From: Vibrio campbellii CAIM 519 = NBRC 15631 = ATCC 25920
GTDB lineage: Bacteria > Pseudomonadota > Gammaproteobacteria > Enterobacterales > Vibrionaceae
Length of the DNA: 64,000 nt
Reading direction: 5' to 3'
Assembly: GCF_002163755.1 (NCBI RefSeq)
Contig: NZ_CP015863.1
Location: 434,001-498,000, forward strand
A program made the translations under genes and the position numbers. This document shows, one piece after another, positions 16,460-25,703 of this stretch (position 1 is its first letter; the number at the start of each line of letters is the position of its first letter). The notes below the pieces were generated by a model, which saw only the letters and a program-made list of their open reading frames with translations, was not told where the DNA came from and did no database searches.

Positions 16460-18268
16460 ATGGCCAAGTTAGATTTTCATATCGTAAAACGTATTCGTGA
16501 ACAAATTGCGAAGGGTAGTACTCGTGTTGCGCTTAAACATAAAGTCGGCGACACATGGCAAGGTATTACTTGGGAGCAATTTGGTCAGCAAGTAGATGCT
16601 TTATCACTTGCGCTTTTGGCTCAGGGATTGGGCGTTCAAGATAAGATCGGTATCTTCTCAAACAATATGCCGCAGTGGACGATTGCTGACTTTGCAGCGT
16701 TGCAATTGCGTGGCGTGACTGTACCGATTTACCCAACTAACACGGCAGCACAGTCTGCTTACATCATCGATAACGCAGACGTAAAAGTGCTGTTCGTTGG
16801 TGAGCAGCCACAGTTTGATGCAGCAGTTAGCATCTACGACGAATGTCAGCAGCTTGAGCTTATCGTTGCAATGTCAGACGACATTGATCTGGGTGAGCAT
16901 GCCTTTGCGATGTCTTGGCAAGACTTTATTGCCAAGGGGGACAATAGCCAGCACGCTGAGCTTGAGGTTCGCTTAGAGCAAGCACAAGAAGATGATTTAC
17001 TGACTCTGATTTACACTTCGGGCACGACAGGTCAGCCAAAAGGCGTGATGTTGGATTACGCTAACATCTCTGCGCAGCTTGAAGGTCACGATCAACGCCT
17101 AAGCTTGACGGAAGACGACGTATCGCTATGTTTCCTACCACTATCACACGTATTTGAACGTGCGTGGACATTCTACGTGCTCTACAAGGGCGGAACTAAC
17201 TGTTATCTGCAAGACACGATGCAAGTGCGTGATGCGCTGAGCGAAGTACGCCCTACAGTCATGAGTGCAGTACCTCGCTTCTATGAGAAAATCTTCTCTG
17301 CTATTCATGAGAAAGTGTCTCGAGCACCTGTTCAGCGTAAGATCATGTTCACTTGGGCTGTAAACATGGGCGCGAAGATGGCGGCATGTCATCAAGAAGG
17401 TCGCAAGCCATCGTTGATGCTGCGCAAGTCGTATGCTCTGGCGGATAAACTGGTTCTGAGCAAGCTACGTGCATTACTTGGTGGCCGCATTAACTTCATG
17501 CCATGTGGTGGTGCGAAGTTGGATGAAACAATTGGTCGCTTCTTCCACGCAATTGGCATCAACGTGAAGCTTGGCTACGGCATGACAGAAACCACAGCAA
17601 CGGTTTCATGTTGGGATGACCAATGTTTTGATCCAAGCTCTATCGGTATGGCAATGCCGGGTGCGCAAGTTAAGATCGGCGAAAATAATGAGATCTTAGT
17701 TCGTGGCCCAATGGTGATGCGTGGCTACTACAAAATGCCAGAAGAGACCGAGAAGACATTCGACGAGCATGGTTTCTTGAAGACGGGTGATGCAGGCTAC
17801 ATTGATGAGAATGGCAACCTGTTCATTACTGATCGTATTAAAGAACTGATGAAGACCTCAAACGGTAAGTACATTGCACCTCAGGTCGTAGAAGGTGCGA
17901 TTGGTAAAGACCACTTCATCGAGCAGATCGCGGTTATTGCTGATACACGTAAGTTTGTATCCGCGCTTATCGTTCCTTGTTATGACTCGCTAGAACAGTA
18001 CGCGAAAGAGCTGAACATCAAGTACCACGATCGTGTTGAGTTGATCAAACACCACCAAATTGTCGAGATGCTTGAGAAGCGTGTTAATGACCTTCAGAAA
18101 GAACTGGCTAAGTTTGAACAGGTTAAGAAATTCAAACTGTTGCCGAAAGCGTTCTCGATGGATGATGGTGAGTTGACCCCAACACAAAAACTTCGTCGAA
18201 AAGTCATCAACGACAAATACCAAGATGAAATCGAAGAAATGTACAACGAAAAGTCAGATAAAAAGTAA
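16460..18268 (+). CDS. AMP-dependent long-chain acyl-CoA synthetase family protein
   Basis: This enzyme is predicted to activate fatty acids with ATP and CoA. The 602-residue product contains the adenylate-forming signature LIYTSGTTGQPKGVM (about 185-199), the YGMTETTA motif (about 372) and the KTGDAGYIDENG / ITDRIKELMKTSNGKYIAP region with the conserved Asp, Arg and Lys. It belongs to the eukaryotic-like FAA1 group rather than close to E. coli FadD, and its V. cholerae counterpart sits at the same place between leuO and ilvIH. The true chain-length specificity is unknown, so no symbol is given. It is monocistronic with its own terminator. Confidence 0.88.
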   Translation: MAKLDFHIVKRIREQIAKGSTRVALKHKVGDTWQGITWEQFGQQVDALSLALLAQGLGVQDKIGIFSNNMPQWTIADFAALQLRGVTVPIYPTNTAAQSAYIIDNADVKVLFVGEQPQFDAAVSIYDECQQLELIVAMSDDIDLGEHAFAMSWQDFIAKGDNSQHAELEVRLEQAQEDDLLTLIYTSGTTGQPKGVMLDYANISAQLEGHDQRLSLTEDDVSLCFLPLSHVFERAWTFYVLYKGGTNCYLQDTMQVRDALSEVRPTVMSAVPRFYEKIFSAIHEKVSRAPVQRKIMFTWAVNMGAKMAACHQEGRKPSLMLRKSYALADKLVLSKLRALLGGRINFMPCGGAKLDETIGRFFHAIGINVKLGYGMTETTATVSCWDDQCFDPSSIGMAMPGAQVKIGENNEILVRGPMVMRGYYKMPEETEKTFDEHGFLKTGDAGYIDENGNLFITDRIKELMKTSNGKYIAPQVVEGAIGKDHFIEQIAVIADTRKFVSALIVPCYDSLEQYAKELNIKYHDRVELIKHHQIVEMLEKRVNDLQKELAKFEQVKKFKLLPKAFSMDDGELTPTQKLRRKVINDKYQDEIEEMYNEKSDKK

Positions 18269-18302
18269 CTTAAGCTGACTTAGATTTCAGATTGATGAAA
18301 TT

Positions 18303-18341
18303 ATCCCCAGTTGCCTAATATTGTGCTGCTGGGGATTTTTT
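18303..18341 (+). terminator. Terminator after the acyl-CoA synthetase gene
   Basis: ATCCCCAG (18303-18310) pairs with CTGGGGAT (18329-18336), followed by a T run. Confidence 0.85.
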
Positions 18342-18716
18342 ATGACCGCTTTTCACACTTCTTTCCTCTCTACAAAGAGAAAAAAACACTCTGGGTCGCT
18401 ATTTTTAGTAAAATTATTCACTTTATTTTCAGTGTATATATTTTGTTGATTCTAAAATGCTCTCTATTGGTAGCGTCTAACCCTGACTTTGTTCTAATTT
18501 AAAGCATCTTGTTTAAAATTTGATTTACCTCTCATTAGACCCGTTGATAATAAAACGTTACATTTGTTGTGTTACCTTGCGTTTTGTTATGACAGGCGTA
18601 AGACATAGCTGAAAAAGTGGAAGTATTTCTATTAGGCTACGAATAAGACCTAGACTATGTAAAACCAGACCAAACCGTTGGCCTTACGGTGAGGAAAACT
18701 GGTAAGGAGAGCAATT
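18342..18716 (+). promoter_or_regulatory. Upstream region of ilvIH
   Basis: About 375 gene-free bases. AT-rich DNA (18380-18560) is followed by a possible promoter (TTGTTG, 17 bases, TTATGA, about 18563-18591). A leader then carries nested complementary pairs (CCAG...CTGG and ACCG...CGGT within 18665-18702) just before the AAGGAG ribosome site. In E. coli ilvIH is controlled by Lrp binding upstream. I do not see a leucine-rich leader peptide here. Confidence 0.45.
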
Positions 18717-20441
18717 ATGACAGCAATGTTGTCAGGCGCAGAGATGGTAGTGCAATCTCTGATCGAAGAGAGCGTAGAACAAATCTTTGGTTACCCAGGT
18801 GGTTCCGTTTTAGATATCTACGATGCCCTGCACGCCAAAACCGATCAAATCAAACACGTACTAGTAAGACATGAACAAGCTGCCACTCATATGGCGGATG
18901 GCTATGCCCGAGCAACGGGTAAGCCGGGTGTAGTACTGGTGTGTTCGGGTCCAGGCGCGACCAATACCATCACGGGTATTGCGACGGCGTACATGGACTC
19001 CATTCCAATGATCGTCATTTCAGGCAACGTGCCAAACAACCTGATTGGTAATGATGCCTTTCAAGAGTGTGACATCGTGGGTGTATCGCGCCCAGTAGTG
19101 AAACACAGCTTCTTAGTAAAAAAAGCAGAAGACATTCCAGAGACGATCAAAAAGGCGTTTTACATCTCGACAACTGGCCGTCCTGGTCCGGTTGTGATTG
19201 ATTTGCCAAAAGACATTTTGAACCCGCAAATCAAGCTTCCTTACGAGTATCCAGAAAGCATTTCGATGCGTTCATACAAACCGACGACATCAGGTCACAA
19301 AGGTCAGATCAAAAAAGCATTGAAGTCGCTTGTTGAGGCGAAGAAGCCTGTATTGTACATCGGTGGTGGTGCCGTTATTTCTGGTGCCAATGAGCACATC
19401 CAAGCGCTATCAGATGAATTGAACTTGCCTGTGGTAAGTACATTGATGGGGTTAGGTGCTTTCCCTGGTACGCATAAAAACTCGCTGGGCATGTTAGGCA
19501 TGCATGGTACCTATGAAGCCAATATGGCGATGCACGAAGCGGATCTTATCTTCGGTATTGGGGTCCGTTTTGACGACCGTACCACCAACAACCTAGAGAA
19601 GTACTGTCCGAATGCCAAAGTGATGCACATTGACATCGATCCTTCTTCCATTTCTAAAAACGTGAAAGTGGATCTGCCAATCGTAGGCTCGGCGGATAAA
19701 GTCTTGGCAACCATGATGGGCCTATTGAAAGAGCAAGGCAGCAGCAACGATCAAGGTGCGATCACCCAGTGGTGGGAAGAGATCCAAGTATGGCGTGATC
19801 GTCAGTGTCTGGCCTACGAAACCTCTCCTGAGCGTATCAAGCCTCAACAGGTGATTGAAACCCTACACAAGCTGACCAATGGTGATGCTTACGTGGCGTC
19901 TGATGTTGGTCAGCACCAAATGTTTGCGGCGCTTTACTACCCATTTAATAAGCCACGCCGTTGGATCAACTCTGGTGGCCTTGGCACCATGGGCTTCGGT
20001 CTGCCTGCTGGTATGGGCGTGAAGTTCGCGATGCCAGAAGAAGAAGTGGTGGTGGTGACTGGTGACGGGAGTATTCAGATGAATATTCAGGAGTTGTCGA
20101 CTGCAATGCAATACGACATACCTGTGAAGATCATCAACCTGAACAACCGATTCCTAGGCATGGTAAAACAGTGGCAAGACATTATTTACCAAGGTCGTCA
20201 CTCCAATTCATACATGAGTTCTGTTCCTGATTTTGCAGCGATTGCAGAAGCTTATGGTCACGTCGGTATTCGTATCGAAACGCCAGATCAGCTTGAAGCG
20301 GGTCTACAAAAAGCGTTAGACATGAAAGATCGTTTGGTGTTTGTCGACATCAACGTAGATGAAACCGAACACGTTTACCCAATGCAGATCAAAGGCGAGG
20401 GTATGGACAAGATGTGGCTAAGCAAAACGGAGCGTACTTAA
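18717..20441 (+). CDS. ilvI: Acetolactate synthase III large subunit IlvI
   Basis: IlvI is the thiamine-diphosphate catalytic subunit that makes acetolactate or acetohydroxybutyrate for valine, leucine and isoleucine. The 574-residue product starts MTAMLSGAEMVVQSLIEESV. It shows the N-terminal catalytic Glu region (VLVRHEQAATHMADGYARAT), the central FAD-binding domain (about 195-330) and the C-terminal ThDP motif GDGSIQMNIQEL...NNRFLGMV. An AAGGAG ribosome site lies 6-11 bases upstream. It is one base from ilvH, so the operon is tight. Confidence 0.97.
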   Translation: MTAMLSGAEMVVQSLIEESVEQIFGYPGGSVLDIYDALHAKTDQIKHVLVRHEQAATHMADGYARATGKPGVVLVCSGPGATNTITGIATAYMDSIPMIVISGNVPNNLIGNDAFQECDIVGVSRPVVKHSFLVKKAEDIPETIKKAFYISTTGRPGPVVIDLPKDILNPQIKLPYEYPESISMRSYKPTTSGHKGQIKKALKSLVEAKKPVLYIGGGAVISGANEHIQALSDELNLPVVSTLMGLGAFPGTHKNSLGMLGMHGTYEANMAMHEADLIFGIGVRFDDRTTNNLEKYCPNAKVMHIDIDPSSISKNVKVDLPIVGSADKVLATMMGLLKEQGSSNDQGAITQWWEEIQVWRDRQCLAYETSPERIKPQQVIETLHKLTNGDAYVASDVGQHQMFAALYYPFNKPRRWINSGGLGTMGFGLPAGMGVKFAMPEEEVVVVTGDGSIQMNIQELSTAMQYDIPVKIINLNNRFLGMVKQWQDIIYQGRHSNSYMSSVPDFAAIAEAYGHVGIRIETPDQLEAGLQKALDMKDRLVFVDINVDETEHVYPMQIKGEGMDKMWLSKTERT

Positions 20442-20442
20442 T

Positions 20443-20937
20443 ATGAGACACATTATTTCTTTGCTAATGGAAAACCAACCTGGTGCTTTGTCTCGTGTTG
20501 TTGGTCTGTTTTCGCAGCGTGGTTATAACATCGAGTCTTTGAACGTATCACCAACCGATGATGAAACGTTATCGCGTTTGAACATCACGACCACATCCGA
20601 TGAAATGCAGCTTGAGCAAATCCAAAAGCAGCTGCACAAATTGATTGATGTGCTGAAAGTTCAAGAAGTGACAGAGTTCGAGCATATTGAGCGCGAGCTG
20701 ATGATGGTGAAGGTAAAAGCAAGTGGTTTTGCTCGCGCTGAAGTTAAGCGCACGGCTGATATCTTCCGTGGCCAAATTGTGGATGTGACCGCTTCTCAGT
20801 ATACAGTTCAGTTAGCGGGCACGAGTGAGAAGCTGGATGCTTTCATCCAAGCGATTTCTGAAGTAACTGAAGTCGTGGAAGTAGCTCGTAGTGGTGTGGT
20901 TGGTATTGCTCGTGGAGAGCGTTGCCTTAAACCTTAA
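20443..20937 (+). CDS. ilvH: Acetolactate synthase III regulatory subunit IlvH
   Basis: IlvH is the small subunit that activates IlvI and gives valine feedback inhibition. The 164-residue product has an N-terminal ACT domain (about 2-76, MRHIISLLMENQPGALSRVVGLF) with the valine-site segment RGYNIESLNV, and a C-terminal domain ending SGVVGIARGERCLKP. Length matches the family. It starts one base after ilvI and is followed by a strong terminator. Confidence 0.97.
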   Translation: MRHIISLLMENQPGALSRVVGLFSQRGYNIESLNVSPTDDETLSRLNITTTSDEMQLEQIQKQLHKLIDVLKVQEVTEFEHIERELMMVKVKASGFARAEVKRTADIFRGQIVDVTASQYTVQLAGTSEKLDAFIQAISEVTEVVEVARSGVVGIARGERCLKP

Positions 20938-20958
20938 TGAAACCAAGTGTATTTCAGA

Positions 20959-20986
20959 AAAGCCATCGTTCATCGATGGCTTTTTG
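20959..20986 (+). terminator. Terminator after ilvIH
   Basis: AAAGCCATCG pairs with CGATGGCTTT across a 5-base loop and is followed by a T run. Confidence 0.92.
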
Positions 20987-21049
20987 TTTAGAAAACAACA
21001 AATAATGATATAATTGACGTTTTCGTAAACAATGTGAGTAGTAGAACGC

Positions 21050-22930
21050 GTGAAAGTCAGGAAGTTAGTCAGCGCCTTGCTGGCGACGACGCTATTTTTT
21101 AGCGCGCTCATCTCAATCTACTACTACCAGAAATATCAAACTCTGCTAGCGAGTAACGTCAAGAATACCGCGAAAGAGGCCCTTCACCAGTTAGCTTACT
21201 CTGAGCGCGAATATAACAACGTTCAAGATCAGATCTCCTCCATTAGTGATCTTCTCGGTCACAGTCAAAGCCTTTACGACTACTTACGTCATCCAAATCC
21301 AAAGAATCTCGCCATCTTAGAAGAGGTGTGGAGTTCGGTTGCCGTAAACCAAAAATGGTACCGGCAAATCCGTTTTCTCAACCTCGAAGGTCGAGAGAAT
21401 GTACGGATTAATTACGATTTCAAAACTGGAACGGCCGCCGCAGCCCGCACGCTACAAGACAAATCAGACCGAGAATATTTCCAATATGCGCAGAATCTGG
21501 AAAATGATCAGATTGGCTCTTGGGGGATCGATCTAGAGCAAGAAAATGGCGCGCTTGTATATCCTTACAGACCATCGGTTCGCATTATGATGCCGGTCGC
21601 AATGGATGGTGTACGTGAAGGTTACCTGGTGCTGAATATCGATGTGCAATACCTATCGTCTCGCTTGAACTACTCACCGGTCAGAGACTTCAATATTGAG
21701 TTGCTCAATCAAGCGGGTTACTACGTTGCAAGCCCATACTCTGGAAAACTTTATGGCGATAGTATCCCAGATCGCTCTCGATTTAATTTTGGCTTATTGC
21801 AACCCGATGTTTGGCAAAACATGGGCTCAGAGAAGATGGGCTATGAGTACAACGGTAAAAACCTGACTGTATTCAATACGATTGCCTTCGTACCAGGTGA
21901 GCCTCTCCACTTAATTATCGATCTTTCGCAAGAACAACTGCTCGAGAGAGCGGACCGTGATATTGATGACTTAGTCCAAGAAGCGTTTTTTGTGCTCAGC
22001 TTAATGCTGGTGTTTGCACTTCCGGTTACCTCTCTTGCACTGCATTACCGTCGCCATAGTATCGAGTCTAAATTAGCGAGAGCTGCGCTAGATGGGATGA
22101 CTGCCGTCGTTATTTCAGATACTTCACACCGCATTATGATGGTGAACCAGGAGTTTGAAGACATGATGGGTTATTCGTCTTCTCGATTACGAGGTTGGAA
22201 TGCCCATAATCTAATTTTTATTCCTGAAGACCTAGAAAACATTCTCGCGATTTGGAACAAACTGGGCGTGGAGCAAGTATGGGAAGGGGAAGTGCGTTGC
22301 CGCACTAAGCTTAATCATGTGTTTACGGCCATTATGCGTATTCAGGCCATTATGGTGAAGTCGGGTAAAGTCAGTTATTACATAACCTCGTTAGTGGATA
22401 TCTCAGAGCGTAAAGAACTGGAAGAAAAGTTGCGTAACTTAAGTGAACGTGACGGATTAACCAATCTTTGGAACCGACGCAAGTTTGAAGATCAGTTGGC
22501 TCAGCATGCCAATATGCTAGAGCGTTATCCGAATACGCCAACCACTTGTTTAGCGCTGTTTGATATTGACCATTTTAAGCGTATCAACGATGAGATGGGC
22601 CATGATGAAGGAGACCGAGTCATCTGCAGCGTGGCGGAAACATTACTTAGCGGAGTAAGGAATACTGACTTCGTTGCTCGAGTTGGTGGTGAAGAGTTTG
22701 CAGTGCTCATGCCGCACACGACGATACAAGAAGCGGAAGTGGTATTAAATCGCTTGAGAGTGGCTGTCGAGTTGAGTGGTGATGGCTCAGTGACGGTAAG
22801 TGTTGGTTATAGTGATTTAACTGCCGATCGCACTCGTAGCTATAAGTGCGCAGATATTGCCCTGTACGAATCAAAAAGTGCAGGGCGTAACCGAGTGTCT
22901 ATTTGTCACTGTTTCGATGACATTGCTTAG
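21050..22930 (+). CDS. Membrane sensor diguanylate cyclase (PAS-GGDEF)
   Basis: This protein is predicted to make the second messenger c-di-GMP. The 626-residue product has an N-terminal membrane segment (about 7-27), a periplasmic sensor region of roughly 280 residues, a second membrane segment (about 310-330), a PAS domain (about 345-460) and a C-terminal GGDEF domain. The active-site motif is GGEEF (546-550), with an intact inhibitory I-site RNTD (537-540) five residues before it, so product inhibition is expected. The start is GTG at 21050. It lies alone downstream of ilvIH with its own terminator, and the sensed signal is unknown. Confidence 0.9.
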   Translation: MKVRKLVSALLATTLFFSALISIYYYQKYQTLLASNVKNTAKEALHQLAYSEREYNNVQDQISSISDLLGHSQSLYDYLRHPNPKNLAILEEVWSSVAVNQKWYRQIRFLNLEGRENVRINYDFKTGTAAAARTLQDKSDREYFQYAQNLENDQIGSWGIDLEQENGALVYPYRPSVRIMMPVAMDGVREGYLVLNIDVQYLSSRLNYSPVRDFNIELLNQAGYYVASPYSGKLYGDSIPDRSRFNFGLLQPDVWQNMGSEKMGYEYNGKNLTVFNTIAFVPGEPLHLIIDLSQEQLLERADRDIDDLVQEAFFVLSLMLVFALPVTSLALHYRRHSIESKLARAALDGMTAVVISDTSHRIMMVNQEFEDMMGYSSSRLRGWNAHNLIFIPEDLENILAIWNKLGVEQVWEGEVRCRTKLNHVFTAIMRIQAIMVKSGKVSYYITSLVDISERKELEEKLRNLSERDGLTNLWNRRKFEDQLAQHANMLERYPNTPTTCLALFDIDHFKRINDEMGHDEGDRVICSVAETLLSGVRNTDFVARVGGEEFAVLMPHTTIQEAEVVLNRLRVAVELSGDGSVTVSVGYSDLTADRTRSYKCADIALYESKSAGRNRVSICHCFDDIA

Positions 22931-22980
22931 CTAAGTAAGCCGTGGGAAACGTTCATCACTGAAGGCGTTTCTCCAAAACA

Positions 22981-23007
22981 AAAAAATCGGGATAGCCCCG
23001 ATTTTTT
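22981..23007. terminator. Bidirectional terminator between the GGDEF gene and the GntR gene
   Basis: An ATCGGG/CCCGAT stem with A and T runs on both sides serves the two convergent genes. Confidence 0.88.
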
Positions 23008-23028
23008 ACTATCTATTGGGCGATATAA

Positions 23029-23706
23029 TTAAGCAGGCTCTAGCTCTAGTACCGTTTCAATGCGTTGCATTGAGCTTAGTAAGTGCTTATCTAAAAGATC
23101 CATGGCTTCTTCGCTGTTCTTTGCAAGCACCAACTTCATGATCATCTCATGCTCATCGATATTGAATAGGGCATCTTTCTCTGAGCTTACCGCTTGCATT
23201 GCAAAATAGCGGTAGCGTTTGATTTGGTTAATCAGATCGCTAAAGAACTCAAACATGTTCTTTGAATCGGCACCTTCGAGTAGAGAAACGTGGAATTGAT
23301 AATGACGCTCTTCCCACTCTTTCCAGCAGAATGTCTCATCAAAGTTCAGGCGTGATAGCTTGTGGTATGAAGTCAGCACGTCCAGCTCCCAGCTTTCATC
23401 CCCCGCTAAAATTGCTTTCTTAAGCAGTACAGAAGAGACCACACGAAGGCTTTCGTATAGGTCGTTCAATTCTTTTTTGCATACAGGTGCAACCCAACAG
23501 CCTTTTTGTGGTTCAAGTTTGACATACTTGCTCCAGGACAGTTGCACAAGTGCTTCGCGGATAGGTGATGCACCAACGTTGTATTTCTGTTTCAGCTCAG
23601 CAACCACAAGCTTTTGACCTGGTTTTAATTCACCCGTCAGGATGTCCTGACAGATCATTTTCGAAACTTTGTCGGTAAGGGTAGGACTAGACACAAGCAA
23701 CCTCAT
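23029..23706 (-). CDS. GntR-family transcriptional regulator (FCD type)
   Basis: The 225-residue product has a GntR winged helix at the N-terminus (about 8-72), with GELKPGQKLVVAELKQKYNVGASPIREALVQL. It also has an alpha-helical FCD ligand domain (about 80-215) containing the metal-type histidine pattern (HYQFHVSLLEG). FCD regulators usually respond to small organic acids. No metabolic gene lies in the same unit, so its target is unknown. It is convergent with the GGDEF gene and shares a terminator region with it, and lies downstream of and on the same strand as pykF. The start at 23706 is plausible but has no strong ribosome site. Confidence 0.85.
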   Translation of the reverse strand: MRLLVSSPTLTDKVSKMICQDILTGELKPGQKLVVAELKQKYNVGASPIREALVQLSWSKYVKLEPQKGCWVAPVCKKELNDLYESLRVVSSVLLKKAILAGDESWELDVLTSYHKLSRLNFDETFCWKEWEERHYQFHVSLLEGADSKNMFEFFSDLINQIKRYRYFAMQAVSSEKDALFNIDEHEMIMKLVLAKNSEEAMDLLDKHLLSSMQRIETVLELEPA

Positions 23707-23800
23707 GAAATTTTATTATCGTGACGACAACTAAACGGTACGTGGTTCGGTTGTGATTGATAATACAGCGTACTGATTATGAGGGCAAGATTAAATATAT

Positions 23801-23829
23801 AAAAAAAGAGGGCTGAAGCCCTCTTTTTT
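23801..23829 (-). terminator. Terminator after pykF
   Basis: AAAAAAGAGGGC-TGAA-GCCCTCTTTTTT: long perfect stem with T runs on either strand, located just after the pykF stop. Confidence 0.93.
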
Positions 23830-23857
23830 ATTGAACTGATGATTGAATTCTTCAGTC

Positions 23858-25270
23858 TTATAGAACGTGTACAGAAGCTGTGTTCGTTGTACCTGAAGCT
23901 ACTAGAGCACCAGAAACCATAACAACGATGTCGCCTTTGTTACCAAGGCCAGATTCTAGAGCAAGTTCTTTACCTGCTACGTAGAATGCGTCAGTGCTGT
24001 CGATTGAATCAACAACTACTGGAGTAACACCTTTAGTTAGAACTAGCTGTGCAGCAGTCTTAGTGTTAGTAGTTAGTGCTAGGATGTTTGCAGTTGGGAA
24101 GTACTTACGTACTGAACGTGCAGATTTACCGCCTTCAGTTGCAACAACGATAAGTGGAGCAGCTAGTTTCTCAGCTGTATCTACTGCGCCTTTACATACT
24201 GCTTCAGTGATGCGTAGACGTGGGCTGTCTAGACGAGAACCTAGCTCAGCTTTTAGAGCTGAATCAGTACGGTTCGCGATTTGAGCCATGATAGTTACCG
24301 CTTCAACTGGGTACTTACCTTTAGCTGTTTCACCAGAAAGCATTACTGCGTCAGTACCGTCCATTACAGCGTTAGCAACGTCGCCTGCTTCCGCACGAGT
24401 AGGACGTGGGTTGTTGATCATAGAATCAAGCATTTGAGTTGCAGTGATAACCATCTTACGTGCACGGTTACACTTCTCGATCATCATTTTCTGAGCGAAG
24501 ATTACTTCTTCTGCTGGGATTTCAACACCTAGGTCACCACGAGCAACCATGATGCCGTCAGAAAGCTCTAGGATCTCGTCGAAGTTATCAACACCTTCTT
24601 GGTTTTCGATCTTAGAGATGATGTGGATGTTCTCGCCGCCGTTTGCAGCAAGTACTTCACGGATTTCTTGAACGTCAGAAGCTTTACGGATGAAAGAAGC
24701 AGCTACGAAGTCAACGCCTTGCTCACAACCGAATTTAAGGTCGTTCTTATCTTTTTCAGATAGTGCAGGTAGGTTTACAGAAACGCCAGGAAGGTTAACA
24801 CCTTTGTTTTCGCCTAAAGCACCGTTGTTAAGAACTTTACACTTAACTTCAGTTTCAGAAGTTGCAAGCACTTCCATTTCGATTAGACCGTCGTCTACTA
24901 GGATAGTGTTACCAACGTTTAGGTCGTTAGCAAAACCAGCGTACGTTACTGCAACTTTGTCTTTGTTACCTACAACTGAGATGTCAGTTGTGAAAGTGAA
25001 TTCTTGACCAGCTACTAGATCAACGTCATTGCCGTCTTCTAGTTTGATTGTGCGGATTTCTGGACCTTTAGTGTCTAGAAGGATTGCAAGTTGCTTGCCT
25101 GTAGCTTCCATTACTTGGCGGAAGTTCGCGATACGAGTGCCGTGCTCTGCGTAGTCACCGTGAGAGAAGTTAAGACGCATTACGTTCATGCCTGCGTTTA
25201 CTAGTTCAGTTAGCTTCTCTACAGATTCAGTTTTAGGGCCAATCGTACAAACGATTTTGGTCTTTTTCAT
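23858..25270 (-). CDS. pykF: Pyruvate kinase I PykF
   Basis: PykF converts phosphoenolpyruvate and ADP to pyruvate and ATP in glycolysis. The 470-residue product begins MKKTKIVCTIGPKTESVEKL, carries MRLNFSHGDY, the catalytic IISKIENQEGVDNFDEIL lysine motif, and VARGDLGVEIP and TATQMLDSM. Length and motifs fit the type I, fructose-1,6-bisphosphate-activated form. An in-frame extension to 25381 is rejected because homologues start at MKKTK. Codon usage is strongly biased, as for a highly expressed gene. It is monocistronic. Confidence 0.97.
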   Translation of the reverse strand: MKKTKIVCTIGPKTESVEKLTELVNAGMNVMRLNFSHGDYAEHGTRIANFRQVMEATGKQLAILLDTKGPEIRTIKLEDGNDVDLVAGQEFTFTTDISVVGNKDKVAVTYAGFANDLNVGNTILVDDGLIEMEVLATSETEVKCKVLNNGALGENKGVNLPGVSVNLPALSEKDKNDLKFGCEQGVDFVAASFIRKASDVQEIREVLAANGGENIHIISKIENQEGVDNFDEILELSDGIMVARGDLGVEIPAEEVIFAQKMMIEKCNRARKMVITATQMLDSMINNPRPTRAEAGDVANAVMDGTDAVMLSGETAKGKYPVEAVTIMAQIANRTDSALKAELGSRLDSPRLRITEAVCKGAVDTAEKLAAPLIVVATEGGKSARSVRKYFPTANILALTTNTKTAAQLVLTKGVTPVVVDSIDSTDAFYVAGKELALESGLGNKGDIVVMVSGALVASGTTNTASVHVL

Positions 25271-25703
25271 GGAAGATACTCTCCGGTAAGTATAGTTACA
25301 ATTTGAAAGTCGGTTGTTTAGTCTGAAGTAGGGGCGTTTTTGGTGACATTTAGTGCCTGCCACCCACCGATTTTCCGCCACATTATTGGAACTTCAGATT
25401 CTGTAAGTCTTTCACCAAGTTTAGTCATTTTATGACTAAAATATCGGCGATTATGGTTACCTTTTTGTGACTAATCCCACTTTATATGCAGAAAGTTGCA
25501 AAAAAATAACCGTCAATTCTGTAATTTTTTTTCTTTTCGGTGGCGAATTCTACCACCGAATGAATCCAATATCACTGTTTAAGAATTGTCTTAGGACAAG
25601 GTTTTATCGAGAAATATTAATTTTTTGGATCGAAATAAATGGACTTAAAAGTTTCGTTTTGACTATAATAAATTTCAAACCGAAACTTAAAATCAAAGCA
25701 TAA
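25271..25703. promoter_or_regulatory. Divergent intergenic region between pykF and the DeoR-type gene
   Basis: About 430 AT-rich bases carry promoters for pykF (minus) and the DeoR-type regulator (plus). The plus-strand half (25480-25700) is especially AT-rich. I found no gene, RNA or clear operator repeat in it. Confidence 0.5.

Noticed and set aside
18311..18502. 63-codon frame after the acyl-CoA synthetase
   Set aside because: Starts inside a terminator hairpin and has no ribosome site. The hydrophobic look follows from AT-rich sequence.
25271..25381. N-terminal extension of pyruvate kinase
   Set aside because: Lacks similarity to the family. MKKTKIVCTIGP is the standard start.
25467..25703. 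78-codon plus-strand frame before the DeoR-type gene
   Set aside because: Lies in AT-rich intergenic DNA, has unusual composition and no ribosome site.
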